A model generated the notes under the pieces. The model worked only from the letters and a program-made list of their open reading frames with translations, was not told the origin of the DNA and did no database searches. From Diphasiastrum complanatum (lineage: Eukaryota; Streptophyta; Lycopodiopsida; Lycopodiales; Lycopodiaceae), in contig CM055094.1 in assembly GCA_029204225.1 (NCBI GenBank), positions 67,044,536 through 67,108,535 on the forward strand: a stretch of 64,000 nucleotides of DNA. The letters run 5' to 3'. The translations under genes were made by a program, and so were the position numbers. Below, one piece after another: positions 1 through 11,700 of this stretch (its first letter is position 1; each line of letters starts with the position of its first letter).

Positions 1-282
1 ATTTTTTCCTACATCAACTATGTGTCTTGTTGTGCTTCTTTGCTGCCTGAGGCTGTCTTGGACTATGATGAAAGTTCAGATCCTCTCACTGAGCTTGAGT
101 TCTTCTGTGTTGATGATGACGATTCAGCAAGCTCAATTGAGGTTTCCTTCTATGTTTGCATCTGAGAGTCAGCTACCTCAACAGATAAGGGTGCTACTTG
201 CTGAACTGAAGCCATCATGATATCTTTCTACACAAACAAAACTCCAGCATGCATACATAAAATCCCAAACTATAAACTGAGC
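1..282 (+). other. Possible copia pol remnant, very weak
   Basis: One plus frame reads an acidic, serine-rich stretch (DESSDPLTELEFF, then DDDDSASS) with stops further on. This resembles the linker between integrase and reverse transcriptase in copia polyproteins, but no diagnostic motif is present. The C3 LTR piece begins immediately after it. It could equally be noncoding. Confidence 0.2.
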
Positions 283-547
283 CTTGAATATTGTTCGTCT
301 ACTAGTAAGCAAGATGAGTCGAGCTTGTCAGTCCAATAAGGACACACATAGAGAGATAGATCGAAGTGAACGCTAGTAAGCGGCACTCACCTTTTTCATA
401 AGAGAGAGAGTTTCTCTGGGGTAACGCATTGTGAGGTATGCCAAGCATCGCTCAAAGGAATCACTGTAATCAAACACTTGTTTTTTTTTCCTTTGTCTAT
501 TGTGTATAATCTCTGAATACATTATGCTTATCAAATATTTGTTACAA
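283..547 (+). repeat. C3-family LTR fragment
   Basis: This matches, in the same sense, the 3' part of the LTR at 54,354-54,913, and matches the reverse complement of 16,630-16,880. Shared landmarks are the GTCCAATAAGGACACACA stretch, the CTAGTAAGC motif, and the ending TTGTTACAAAAC. The sequence passes directly into an unrelated coiled-coil ORF at 548, so only the LTR end survives. The first half of the LTR is missing. Confidence 0.7.
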
Positions 548-1376
548 AACGAGACATCCTTTCTGCTCGATAGAGAGCTGGGTCCATATCCAGACAAAGT
601 CATCCTTCTCCCAAGGTCGCTTCCATTCGTCGAAGGCGATGCCTACTTCACCTGGTAGCATCATGTAATCCACACGCCATTGCAACTCAATATTAAAAGC
701 ATGTGGCCACCATTTCCATAAGCGTTCAGCAAATGCATAGAATCTATCAGCACATACCTTTGACTGATTTCGCCTCATTCGCTTTGGCAGTGTAGATGCA
801 GTTGCCAAATCTTGAGTTTGCAACTCAACAGCCAGCTTCTGATCTTCGAATTGTTGCTTAAGATCTGATAGCTTCTGTTCGAGTTTGTCAATCTTTGCGA
901 TAGCCTCCAAGATTTTTGGATGGTCTGAGGCTCCGGTGCAAGCAGACACGACTTGGATTTGCTATGTGAGGTCATCAATTCGAAGCAGGGCCTGAAGGTA
1001 TTCATCGTGTGCATTGGTCCCGCTGCAAGATGGGGTGGCATCACTCAAGAGCTCCTTCAGCTCAGCCAACTCTTCCTCGACATGAGCCTTTGCATCCTCG
1101 AGCGGGTTGTAAGAACTCGACTCGAAAATTTTCGAGCATCTGGCCTTGGAGCTGGTTCAGCTTACTGTGATTGACCCTGCATTGGTGCTCAGAGACTGAG
1201 CAGCTTCTGCCTTTAGTCTTGTCATTTGCTCCTCCTGTAAATGTTTCTGGAGAGGGACATTATGTTGATTTGTAGCCAAAAGTTGTTGCTTCAAAGAATA
1301 GTTTTGAGTCTGAAAATTGTCAGACTTGGCCTGAATCGTCTTATTTGTCTACTTCATAGAATCAGCTTCTTTGTCG
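548..1376 (-). pseudogene. Coiled-coil TE-associated ORF, C-terminal part
   Basis: On the minus strand this encodes a glutamine/lysine-rich coiled coil (heptad-like stretch near 840-950) followed by a tryptophan-rich segment (RLWKWWPHAFNIELQW). Related copies lie at 61,480-62,160 and 47,240-48,019. It is broken: the open part is 542-949, and the upstream part (950-1,376) carries stops and shifts. The family is not a standard retroviral Gag by eye. A fuller copy at 60.5-63.4 kb suggests a transposon accessory or Gag-like protein. It is joined to copia sequence at about 1,376. Confidence 0.5.
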
Positions 1377-1539
1377 CCTTCTCTCTATTGACTACGGTCT
1401 GGTCTTCGAGATGACTCTCTCTTAGGATGAGGCTTATTTTACGTTAATCTTTGCCGCTGTATAGAGCTTGGTCAAATTCTTGTCTGTCATCGTATTGCTC
1501 TCTTGCTTCTACTTCTTCCTTGATCTTGCTTATTGCCTT

Positions 1540-2067
1540 CTAGAGAATCATTGTAGAATCCTTTGCCAGTAGAGTGCATATTGCTTGGAATGATCTTGGT
1601 AGTTTGCACAATAGGTATGTTAGCTGCTTCTCTTGGGAGTCTGCATGCTCCATGTCGGCGTTATGTAAAGAGAGAAATAGGTTCTTCATGTTTCTGATGA
1701 ATGTTGTGAGGTCTTTGCCATTCCAACATAGGTATGTGAGTTGATCTTCCAAATGCATGATTTGGCTGCGTGACTTGGTGTCAAATCTTGACTTCAATGC
1801 ATCCCATAGTTCTCATGCATTTGATATTGATGAGAGATCGAGAGTAATGTTGTCTTCGATGGAGGAGGATATGACAGGTATTGCTTTATCATTTTTCTCC
1901 TTCTCCTTTCCAGCATTGGCTGGCATCTCTTCGGTCCCGTCCACCCAGGGCCATAGTGCTTCTCCTCTTAGGATAAGCGATGTCTTCACTTTCCAAGCCA
2001 AGTGATTTGACACATCTGCCTAAAGAATGGTGTATATCTTCCATTGAATGCTGCTTATAGACGACAT
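1540..2067 (-). pseudogene. Copia gag N-terminal fragment
   Basis: The minus strand reads a Gag-type protein of the UBN2/DUF4219 class, starting at 2,067. Landmarks are NHLAWKVKTSLILRGEALW, then ELWDALKSRFDTKSRSQIM, then LEDQLTYLC. Two in-frame stops break it, TAG near 2,020 and TGA near 1,810. After about 1,633 the sequence continues as DNA that in another frame matches C3 integrase at 19.5 kb, so this end is chimeric. No zinc knuckle, protease or pol follows. Confidence 0.65.
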
Positions 2068-2160
2068 TGTATTTTACAATGTTTCAGTTTGAATAAGGCT
2101 CTTTGGTCGTTATCAATTTAGTCTTTGAACCTTATGGGCTCTGACTTGTCAAACTAAGAA

Positions 2161-2172
2161 GCTCTCATACCA
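2161..2172 (-). other. Primer-binding site, initiator tRNA-Met type
   Basis: The minus strand reads TGGTATGAGAGC, one base different from the usual plant copia site TGGTATCAGAGC. It lies one base inside a putative LTR end (CCAACA) and about 95 bases upstream of the gag start at 2,067, as expected for the 5' end of a minus-strand copia element. Confidence 0.6.
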
Positions 2173-2173
2173 T

Positions 2174-2640
2174 TGTTGGAATCATGAGAGGTTTGGTTAG
2201 CCAATTCTGCTGATGGAATCCGGATATATAGAGAGAGAGTAACAAGATTTCACATAGTCCCTCTTGAAAAGTCAAGACCAACAAACCCTTTGAGCCCTTC
2301 AATCTATAGCATAACAGGTAAAAATACAGAGGGAGAGACAGAGAGAGCAAGAAAGCATGAGGAAACATGAATAGGGTTGTGTGATTTCCCTCTTTATAGA
2401 ACTAGAGGACACTTAGGTGTACTAAGTGCAAATTGCTGCTCACCGTTAGAATAAATGTCCATAATGTGCACGGATCTCGGCCACTGAAAGATTCACAACT
2501 TTTCCACCATTAAAAAAAAAACTTTTTCTATTATGTGGGGTCTTTTATCATAGTAATGCATTTTTTTTTGGCCCCACTAGTAAATAAGGTTAGTACGTGA
2601 CATTTAAATTCCACAGAGGCTTGCGAAGCAAATAAAGCGA
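2174..2640 (-). repeat. LTR of the 2-kb copia fragment, outer end uncertain
   Basis: This follows the primer site and begins (plus strand) with TGTTGG, consistent with an LTR ending CCAACA on the minus strand. About 90 bases near 2,228-2,320 match the reverse complement of 29,310-29,400, showing a repeated family. A TATA-like region lies near 2,390. The outer end is not clear; I placed it before the GA microsatellite. Confidence 0.45.
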
Positions 2641-2661
2641 TATATGTATGTAATAGAGCCC

Positions 2662-2663
<2 letters not shown>

Positions 2664-2753
<90 letters not shown>
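2664..2753. repeat. (GA)45 microsatellite
   Basis: A perfect run of 45 GA dinucleotides with no interruption. It is the longest simple repeat in the window. The open frames through it are artefacts of the repeat. Confidence 0.97.
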
Positions 2754-2754
<1 letters not shown>

Positions 2755-2755
<1 letters not shown>

Positions 2756-2999
2756 CCACCAACCGTACCCACAGCTAGCAAAGTCTCTCAGGGGGCAGTT
2801 AGCACCCCTGAGATGGAGTGCTAACTACCCACCAAAAGAAATTTAGCATTTTTGGGTAAAGTAGACTTGAGTCTAGGGAACAAATTGTGTAGGAATAGGT
2901 TGTTTATAATCTCATACAATCTTTCTCTCATGAAGCCATTACATTGAAAAGCAAGAAAGATGTTTCTGACCTCATCCATAAAAGTATTTTGTTCGCTAC
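2755..2999. other. Unassigned spacer
   Basis: No coding signal or recognisable repeat. It contains a short imperfect inverted pair (GTTAGCACCCCTGAGATGG ... GTGCTAAC region near 2,797-2,826). It ends where C1 integrase similarity begins. Confidence 0.4.
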
Positions 3000-4021
3000 A
3001 ACAATATTTTATAGCTTTTATTGATGAATTTTCCAGAAGGACTATGGTGTACTTTATAAAAAAAAAATCAGAAGCCTTCAACTACTTCAGAATCTTCAGG
3101 GAGCGTGTAGAAAAGGAGACTAGAAAGACGATCAAGGCCCTAAGATCAGACAATGGTGGAGAATATATCTCTACTGAGTTTAAGGAGTACTGCCAAAGCC
3201 AGCAGCAATTCATCACTCCTTACAGTCCTCAGTCTAATGGCTTAGCCGAGAGGAAGAATCGTACCCTGGTTGAATCAACCAAATGTATGCTAGCGCATGC
3301 ATCGCTGACCAAGAGATTCTAGGCTGAAGTTGTCTCCACTACAGCTTACGTCCAGAACAGATGTTCCCAAGGCCCTCTCAAGCAAGACATTCCATGAGGT
3401 GTGGATAGGCTCTAAGCCTTTTGTGAAGAACCTAAGAGTGTTCGGATGCGTTGCCTATGTGCAGATCCCGAAAGACACGAGGAAGAAATTGGACTTCCAA
3501 GGTCTCAAGACCATCCTGATTGAATATACTTCATCTCATAATACATACAAGCTGTATGATCCTGATACCCAGCAAATCTTGTATAGTCGAGATATAATCT
3601 TTATCGAGGATCAGTTCGTCGACATCAAAGGCAAGGATATTGCTCCAAGAGAACTTTCATCACCTACAATTGACATGACAATCCAAGCTTCTGGCTCGAT
3701 CATGTCCATTGTCGACCCACTATTTGATAGCAAATCAGACGAAGACGTTGCTGCAACCCAGCAACAAGTCATAGGAGTGGTTCATCAGTCAAATCCTCCC
3801 AAAAGATTAAACCAAATGAGCACACAACCCACAAGGTATACTCCTAAGTCTGCATGTCTCTTGATACAGGAACCGACGACAGTCGAAGAGTCACTCAGCC
3901 AACAAGACTCTGATCTCTGGAGAGAAGCTATGGACAGAGAGTATTCCTCTTTGATCAAGAACCAGACATGGTCACTAGTCAAAGCTCCTATTGGCTGCAA
4001 TATCATTGATAGCAAATGGAT
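3000..4021 (+). pseudogene. C1-family copia integrase to RT fragment
   Basis: Reads the integrase core of a copia polyprotein: FIDEFSRRTMVYFIKKKSEAF, then RSDNGGEYIS, then NGLAERKNRT, keeping the second catalytic Asp and the Glu. The integrase C-terminal region (HEVWIGSKPFVKNLRVFGC) and linker follow, up to the RT start (EAMDREYSSLIKNQTWSLV, DSKWI). Breaks are a TAG at 3,319-3,321 and a small deletion near 3,363 that changes frame. The closest relative in the window is the element at 7,655-13,999. From 3,497 on it has an inverted copy at 59.98-60.50 kb. Confidence 0.85.
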
Positions 4022-5234
4022 CTTTTATTTCAAGAAGAATAGCAATATACATTACGAAGCATAAATCAGAGGCACTCAACTTCTTTAGAGCATTCAAGGA
4101 GCAAGTTGAGAAGGAAACTTGTAATAGAATTAAAGTACTGAGGTCCGCGATAATGGTGGAGAGTGCATCTCAACCAGTTTCAAGGAGTATAATCTCCTTA
4201 ACCAAGGCATTGAGCAACAATTCACATCATTTCTTATTTGCTTTAGTCCAATGGACTTGTTGAGAAGATGAATCGACGAATCAGCTCACTCATCACTGCC
4301 TAAGTACTTCCGACCTGAAGTTGTTTTCATTTCAGCTTGCATTCAGAACAAATCTTTGACTAAATGTCTCTGTAATCTTATAAACTTTGGACATGCTTCA
4401 AACATCACTGTTCGGATGCATTGCCTGCGTAGATCCCAAAGAAGACTAGAAAGAAGCTAGATTCCCATAGTATTAAATCCATCTTCATTGGTTATGCTTC
4501 TTTTGACAAATCTTGTAGTAAGTTGTATGATCTCGTTACATCAATGATACTCTTCAATAAAGATGTGATCTTTATCGAGGATCAATTTATTGACCTGAAA
4601 GCCAAGAGCAAAGTCTCAAATGAACTATCAACATCTCCTACCATCGACATGAAAATTGTAATCTCATCTCTAAATATGTCAATAGATGAGTAGTTTATCG
4701 ATAGTGAATCCAAAGCAGACATTGCTACTGTGGAGTAACAAACCAAAGACATGATTATCAACCTATGACACCTCCAAAAAAATTGACAAGAGTGCACACA
4801 CAGGCTATAAGGTACATTGATGAGTCAGCCTATTATCTAATTCAAGAACCAACTACTATCGACGAAGCACTCAGCCAGTCTGAGTCTAATATCTAGAGAG
4901 AAGAAAATGGATAGAGAGAACACCTCTCTAATGAATAACTAGACATGGTCTATTGTCGAGTTTCTTGTTAGCAGAAATCAAATTGATAGCAAATGGATTT
5001 TTAAAATCAAATACAAAGCAAACGGGAGTATCGATTGAAGAGAAGCTTGACTAGTAGCACGTGGATTTTTTCAAATCAAAAATATTGACTAAATTGAGAC
5101 TTTCAATCCTACAATCAAACATTTTTCAATCAAAACTCTTCTATCATATGCTACTGCAGCTAATTTTGGAGATACATTAGCCTGATGTGCAAACAACCTA
5201 TCTAAATGGAGTAATTGAAGAAGATCTCTACATA
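4022..5234 (+). pseudogene. Second, decayed C1 integrase to RT copy
   Basis: At about 4,022 the RT start of the previous fragment switches to integrase again (KHKSEALNFFRAFKEQVEKE). It then runs through degraded linker sequence to RT residues near 5,195 (TYLNGVIEEDLY). Frames change many times. The switch point is also present in the inverted copy at 59,076-60,501, so it predates that duplication. It is cut at 5,235 by C2 LTR sequence. Confidence 0.75.
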
Positions 5235-5302
5235 TGCACTCACTCAAAAAACCCATGCATGTCCCAGGTTGTCGTTGGCGCGTGTCCCGTTGACTTGCTT
5301 TT
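5235..5302 (-). repeat. Partial C2 LTR joined directly to integrase
   Basis: About 68 bases match the internal part of the C2 LTR at 31,131-31,190 (shared CCATGCATG, CCAGGTTG, GACTTGC). It is followed at once by C2 integrase reading on the minus strand. The RT and RNase H regions expected between integrase and the 3' LTR are absent. Confidence 0.7.
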
Positions 5303-7317
5303 ACATCAAGTTTACGTCTCTCTTCCTTAGGAATGTGTACAAAGGCCTTACATCCAAAGATTCGCAAGTGGTTCACCTTTGGCTTCTTCTTCGTGAATGC
5401 CTCCTCAGGTGTAATCTTTGGTATGGCAACGGTAGGACTTCTATTTTGAAGATAGACTGCCGTACTACATGCTTCTGATCAAAAATCTTTTGGTAGTTTC
5501 ATCGCAGCTACCATAGATCTGGCACTTTCCACAATCGTACGATTCTTGCGCTCAGCTACACCATTGAGAGCAAGAGTATGAGCTTGTGTAAATTGTCTTT
5601 TGATCCCACATTGATCACAAAGATCATTGAAGTCATTAGACTTGTACTCACCTCCACTATTTGATCTTAGGACTTTGATCTTCCTACCTGTCTGATTTTC
5701 GACTAATGCTTTGAAGCTCTTGAAATTGACAAATGCATTCGATTTCTTCTTCAAGAAGTAGATCCACGTCTTACGTGACATATCATCAATAAAGGGCAAA
5801 GAACATCCTGGATTTGATCCACAACACCACCGTTATTGAACTTCTCTCGATGTTGCTTCCAATATACACATGATTCACACATCGATTTCAAATGGTCTTC
5901 TATGGTAGGCAATCCTGTTACCATCTCCAATTTTCTCATCAAACTGAGGCTTCCTAAGTTCAAGTGACCAAGCCTTTTATGCCACAACTCATTTTGTGAT
6001 GGAATGGACGATACGAGTCCATGTTGCCCCTTGATTGTAGCATTCAAGCTATACAATTTAGAATTGGGCTCCCTTACTCCATCCGCAATAACTTTGAACT
6101 TTTGGTTCACAAATTCACAAAGCAACGATCATGGGAAAATTCTACTTTCAACTTTTGATTAGTAATGACTCCAACAGAAAGTAGATTTTTCTTCAGACTT
6201 GGTACGTAAAGTACCTCCCTGATCATCTTGCTTTTGCCATCAGGTAGTTTGATTGGAACGGTGCCTATTCCCTTGATCTTTCACACATCACCATTTGCTT
6301 GTGAAACGGACGTTCCATTATCCAACACTTTCAAGCTACTGAACCAATTCTTGTTACCTGTCATGTGTCTTGTGGCTCCCGAGTCGATATACAATGCTTG
6401 ATCATCTTGATTAGATGACAATGCAGATCTGAAGATGCTAGAGTCTTCAATCTCACCCTCATCGACAAGGTTACCTGCTTGCTTTGGTTTCCCCTTGTCT
6501 TGTTACTCCATGAATTTGCGACATTCACTCTTCCGATGGCCCTTTTACCACAATGGAAGCACTTGTCTTTCTTCTTGGTCTTACTGGAAGATCCCTCATC
6601 CTCCTGAGTCTTGGCAAATTGATGTTTAGACTTTTTCTTGCCCTTGCCCTTGCCTTGTTTCTGGCGTGTCGCAAGTGCCTGATCATCAGTATTTTGATGT
6701 CTAACTTTCACCATTTCTCTCCGTTGCTCTTCCTGCATCAAGATTCATATGAGCTCGTCAAAGGTTGGAAATCTTTCTCTTGATGCTATTCCGGTCACAA
6801 ACATCTAATAGGGTTCTGCAATGCCGCACAATGCATTGTGTACCAGCTCCACATCACATATGCGCTCACCAATAGAATGTGGTTCATCCCTCATTGTCTT
6901 GATTTTGGTCATGTACGTCTGAATGTGCTCTCCTTGCTCCATTCGGACACTATTTAGCTTTGACTTCAGAAACATGATTCTTGGCGCATTTGATGTCTCG
7001 AACTGCTCCTTTAGCACATCCCATGCATGTCTGAGTGTAACAGCATCACAAATGTGGGTGATGATGTGATCCTTCACTGACAAGTTAATGAAGGTCAAAG
7101 CTTTTCTCATCTTTTTGTCGAACACTTTGATATCCGGTTCATTTGGCGACCTTCTCTCATCACTTGTGATGACTTCCCACACGTCTTTCTCCATCAGTAT
7201 GTTTTTCATTTTGAATTTCCACACTGCATAGTTGGAAATCCCGTCCAATTTGCTACTTTCACTCAAAATGTATTCTCCCATGTTTGTCATTGCAAAACTG
7301 CATGAAACTTCTGCCAA
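5303..7317 (-). pseudogene. C2-family gag-protease-integrase remnant
   Basis: On the minus strand, from 7,317 down: Gag (DGISNYAVWKFKMKNILMEK), a zinc-knuckle start (CFHCGK) lost to a one-base deletion near 6,545, a degraded protease region, the pre-integrase domain (ELWHKRLGHLNLGSLSL), and integrase (RSNSGGEYKSNDF, LNGVAERKNRT). The catalytic Asp of the RSDNG motif is Asn/Ser-altered here (RSNSG). RT and RNase H are missing. The upstream leader continues to 7,654, where the C1 element is inserted, and resumes at 14,000. Confidence 0.85.
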
Positions 7318-7654
7318 AGGCTAAAAGCAGTATGCTGAGGCCAACTGTGATGTCAAAAGTTGAAAATAATGACCTACACGTTTTTACCAGGCCACTCGTC
7401 ACTTTTCAACCAAATTGAAAGTCAAATTGGCGTCGCCTTCAAAAATGTACTCAATCATCCGTAAAGAGCACTTTCTCCACTGCAATCACTCTGTTTTTTT
7501 GTACCGTACTTGTAGGTACAGTCCGAGTGCCCTTTATTTGGAGGTTATAGCCTTTCGTTTGGGTCAAGACGGACAAAGCACCCAAAAATAGGGACTTTTC
7601 TAGTTTTTGAACTGTTTCTTCAAAGTGAAGAAAATTCACCTTTCATGAACTTGG
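7318..7654 (-). other. C2 leader, part adjacent to gag
   Basis: Noncoding leader between primer site and gag of the C2 element. It matches 35,384-35,830 (minus) and 52,870-53,288 (plus). It ends at CTTGG, the target duplication of the C1 insertion. Confidence 0.7.
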
Positions 7655-8737
7655 TGTTGGGAGAGAGAGGGGAGAAGAATAAATGACGAACACGAACGAG
7701 AAATGAACTCGAACAAGAAACGAACGAGAAAAAAACTCGAACAGAAAATGTTCTTGCACAGCGGAATGAATTATTTGACTCTCTCCCTAAGCATGACTAC
7801 GCCTATCAGAATGAAGAGAACTTTAGTGATAGAAATCATAGTCATTCTAGATTACGTAGCAAAACGTTTAATGGATGAAGCGCTAGATGAATAATTTGTC
7901 ACAAATTGAAATACAAATTATCTATCGCGAATGATTCGCGAAGAGCTAGAATGTGCTCGACTGATAATTAGACGCGAATGATTCGCGAAAGACAAGACTA
8001 AAAGTTAATCGTCTATTACCAGAAAGAGCAACAAGAAAGATTAGACAGAATGATGAATGAGCATAGCAATATTAACATAGATCTGAACACGGAACAAATG
8101 AACTGTATCAGATTAAGTATATCAAGTATACAACTCAATCATGCGGTAGAGTAGCGGACGAAACCGTGTGTCCTACAAAGCTTATTTCTATCTATAATGA
8201 GGAATCAAACCTCTTCTCCTAGTCTCTCCTTATCTCTTCATACATTGTTCATCTCCCGGTCCACATCATCGAATACATAGATGGTGTCCAATATATACAT
8301 AATATTATAGGTGTGCAGATGTGAAAGTACAGAGTGGATGTGCTATCTGTAAGAGATCGTGAGTGGCTGCAATCGTTGTCCAATCTGATAGCGCAACTGC
8401 ATAGGTGAGCGTGGAAAGGGTGTGACGTCAGTTAGTACTAAAGTGAATGTTGGTGATGATGCAGAAGTGCGTCACTCTTACGAATGGTCTTAGGATAAGA
8501 TTTACAAGGTGCCTTAGCTTTTAGGGCACTTTTGACATTCAGTAAGGTTGTGTCCCCTTTTTGCTTGTCACCATAACCTGTGTAAGAGCATAGTGTCGCG
8601 ATTCATTCGCCTTTTCTTCGTCTGTGCGAATTTGCATGTAAAAATGCAGACTGTGTGACAATGTTAGTAAATATGCAGCATGAATGGAGGCAGATAAAAA
8701 ATTGAGATTTAGGAGAGTAGAAGGAGTAAATCCAATA
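7655..8737 (-). repeat. C1 3' LTR
   Basis: This is the 3' LTR in element orientation. It contains two copies of the palindromic motif CGCGAATGATTCGCG, near 7,925-7,940 and 7,971-7,987. The other LTR has these motifs degraded to forms such as CACGAATGATTTGCG. Confidence 0.93.
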
Positions 8738-8752
8738 CCCCCCTTAATCTGG
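8738..8752 (-). other. C1 polypurine tract
   Basis: The minus strand has a purine run AAGGGGGG immediately upstream of the 3' LTR. This is the usual priming site for plus-strand cDNA synthesis. Confidence 0.7.
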
Positions 8753-8759
8753 ATCCGTG

Positions 8760-11700
8760 AATGCCTTGATCTTTAGACTGAGCAATGCACAAAATCTGTT
8801 GTATGCATTAACACTGAGTGCTTTCGTGAAAATGTCTACCACCATGTCCTGCGTTCTACAGTACGTTAAGCTCACCTCTTTGTGAGAATCTTGCCCCTGA
8901 TGTAGTGATATCGTATCTCAATGTGCTTACTCCTAGAATGAAATCTAGGGTTGGCTGATAAGGCAATAGCACTTTGATTATCACAAAACAAAATTGTAGG
9001 GCTATACTGATACAGCTTGATGTCTGACAACAAATTTCTCAACCAAACGCTTCCTTAATAGATTGAGAAGCAGCAATATATTCTGCTTCAGTAGAAGAAA
9101 GTGTGATAGAGGTTTGCTTACGACTGTTCCATGAAATAGGATTGCCATTGAAGAAGCATGTAAATCCAGATGTGAACTTACGATGGTCTGCATCTCCTCC
9201 CTAGCTTGCATCAGAATAACCACTGAGTTGATAAAGATTGTCATTGCTGACATCTCCATAGCAGATGCACTGGTCCATGGTAGCTCAAATATATCTCATG
9301 ACTCGAATAAGAGCCTTCCAATGGATAATTCCAGGATTAGCCATATATTGGCTGAGTGACCTGACATCAAAAGAGATATATGGTCTTGTACAGACCATTG
9401 CATACATGAGAAATCCAAGTATTGATCGATACGAATAATCTCTCATCTGCTCTTCTTCCTACTTGGTCTGGGGACATTGGTCCTTTGACAGATGCAGACA
9501 TGGATCCATTGGTGAGTAAGCTAATTTACAGTTCATTAAATTGTATCTGTTAAAAATATTATGAAGATACCTTTGTTGAGTGATGTAAATTAGTCGATTT
9601 GCTCTGTCTCTGTGGATTTGAATTCCAAGACAGAAGTGTGCTTTGCCCAAGTCAGTCATGTCAAATTCTGAGAACAGCATCTATTTTAAATCCTTGACCA
9701 TATTGGCATTGTTGCTGAAGAGCAATGTATCATCAACAAACAAGGTGATAATAATGAAGGATTGTTGCACTGACTTTGAATAAACGTTGCAATCAGCAGT
9801 GCTTGGTTGAGATCCTTGTTCAATGAGGAATGTGTTGCTTCTCTGAAACCAAGCTCTGGCAGACTGTTTCAAGTCATACAGTGCTTTGTGAAATTTACAG
9901 ACATGATTCTTCATGCCTTCCAGAATGTATCCTTCGGACTGGATCATGTAGATATCTTCTTCTATAACTCCATTCAGATAGACTGTTTGTGCATCAGGTT
10001 GATGTACTTTGAGGTTTGCTGCTGCAACATAAGACAGGAGCATTCGGATCGACGAATGTTTGACGACTAGACTAAAAGTCTCACTGTAGTCGACATTTGG
10101 GATCTGGTGAATCCTCGTGCTACCAGTCTAGCCTTCCTTCGATCAATCGCTCCGTTGGCGTTATATTTGATCTTAAAGATCCATTTGCAATCAATAATAT
10201 CGAAGGCAATAGGAGCTTCGACTAATGACCATGTCTGATTCTTGATCAGAGATGAATACTCTCTGTCCATAGCTTCTCTCCAGAGATCGGAGTCTGGTTG
10301 GCTAAGTGCCTCTTCAACTGTCATCGGTTCCTACATTAAAAGACAGGCAGACTCAGGAGTATACCTTGTGGGCTATGTGCACACTCGGCTTGATCTTTTG
10401 GGAGGATTCGACTCATGAACCGCTCCTAGAATATGCTACTGGGTAGTAGCAACATCTTCTTCTGATTCGTTGTCTTGAAGTGGGTCGGCAATAGACATGC
10501 CTGAGCCAGAAGCTCGGATTGTCGTGTCAATGGCAGGTGATGAAGGTTCTTCTTGAGAAATATCCTTGCCTTTGAGGTCAACGAACTGATCCTCGATAAA
10601 GACTGTATCTCGGCTATACAAGATTTGCTGGGTATCAGGATCGTACAACTTGTAAGTGTTATCAGACGAAGTATATCCAATCAGGATGGTCTTTAGACCT
10701 TGAAAGTCCAATTTCTTCCTTGTGTCCTTTGGGATGTACAAGTAGGCAATGCACCCAAACACTCTTAGGTTCTTTAAAGAAGGCTTAGAGCCTGTCCACA
10801 CCTCATGGAGTGTCTTGTCCGAGAGAGCCTTGGTCGAACATCTGTTTTGGATGTAAGCTGCAGTGGAGACAGCTTTTGCCCAGAATCTCTTGGGCAACGA
10901 TGCATGTGCAAACATACACTTAGCAGATTCGACCAGAGTTCTTCCTCTCAGCTAAGCCATTAGACTGAGGACTGTAAGGAGTGATGAATTGCTACTCAAT
11001 GCCTTGGCCTTGGCAGTATTCCTTAGACAGAAATATATTCTCCACCGTTCTCTGACCTTAGGGCCTTGATCATTCTTTCAGTCTCCTTTTCTGCACGCTT
11101 CTTGAAGATTATGTAGTAGGTGAAGGCTTCTGAATTCTTCTTTATGAAATACAACATCGTTCTTTTGGAGAATTCGTCAATAAAGGTTATAAAATACTTG
11201 GCATCCTTCAACGAAGGATTTTTCATTGGGCCACAAATATCTGAATGTACAACATCTAGCAATCCTCTAGCAACATGCTGATGGCTTGACTTAAATGCTT
11301 TCCTAGTCTGTTTACCAACTAGACAGTCTTGACAGACAGGTAACTCGACTTTTTTGCGAGGATAGTCTAGATCAAGAACAATAGATTTTCTAGACATTCG
11401 TTGTACAACAGCATGATTTACATGACCAAGTCTATAATGCCAAAGTAAACCTTTATTTGAATAAATTGAAGTATTGAGAGTCTGACTAGAGGCAGACAAG
11501 CAATGACTTAATTTATACAAGTATCCATGCCTCTTTCTGAGTGCTAGGATCTTGTCTGTCCTATTAACTACTTTACATTGATCACATTCGAATTCTACTC
11601 TGTGTCCTAGATTTGTGATTCTGCTTATAGAGAGTAGATTCATAGATAACTTTGGTACATACAAGACTTTAGAGAGTAGCTTCGACTGATCATTAGCAAA

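Noticed and set aside
2590-2781. Open frame of Ser-Leu repeats
   Set aside because: It is the GA microsatellite read in one frame.
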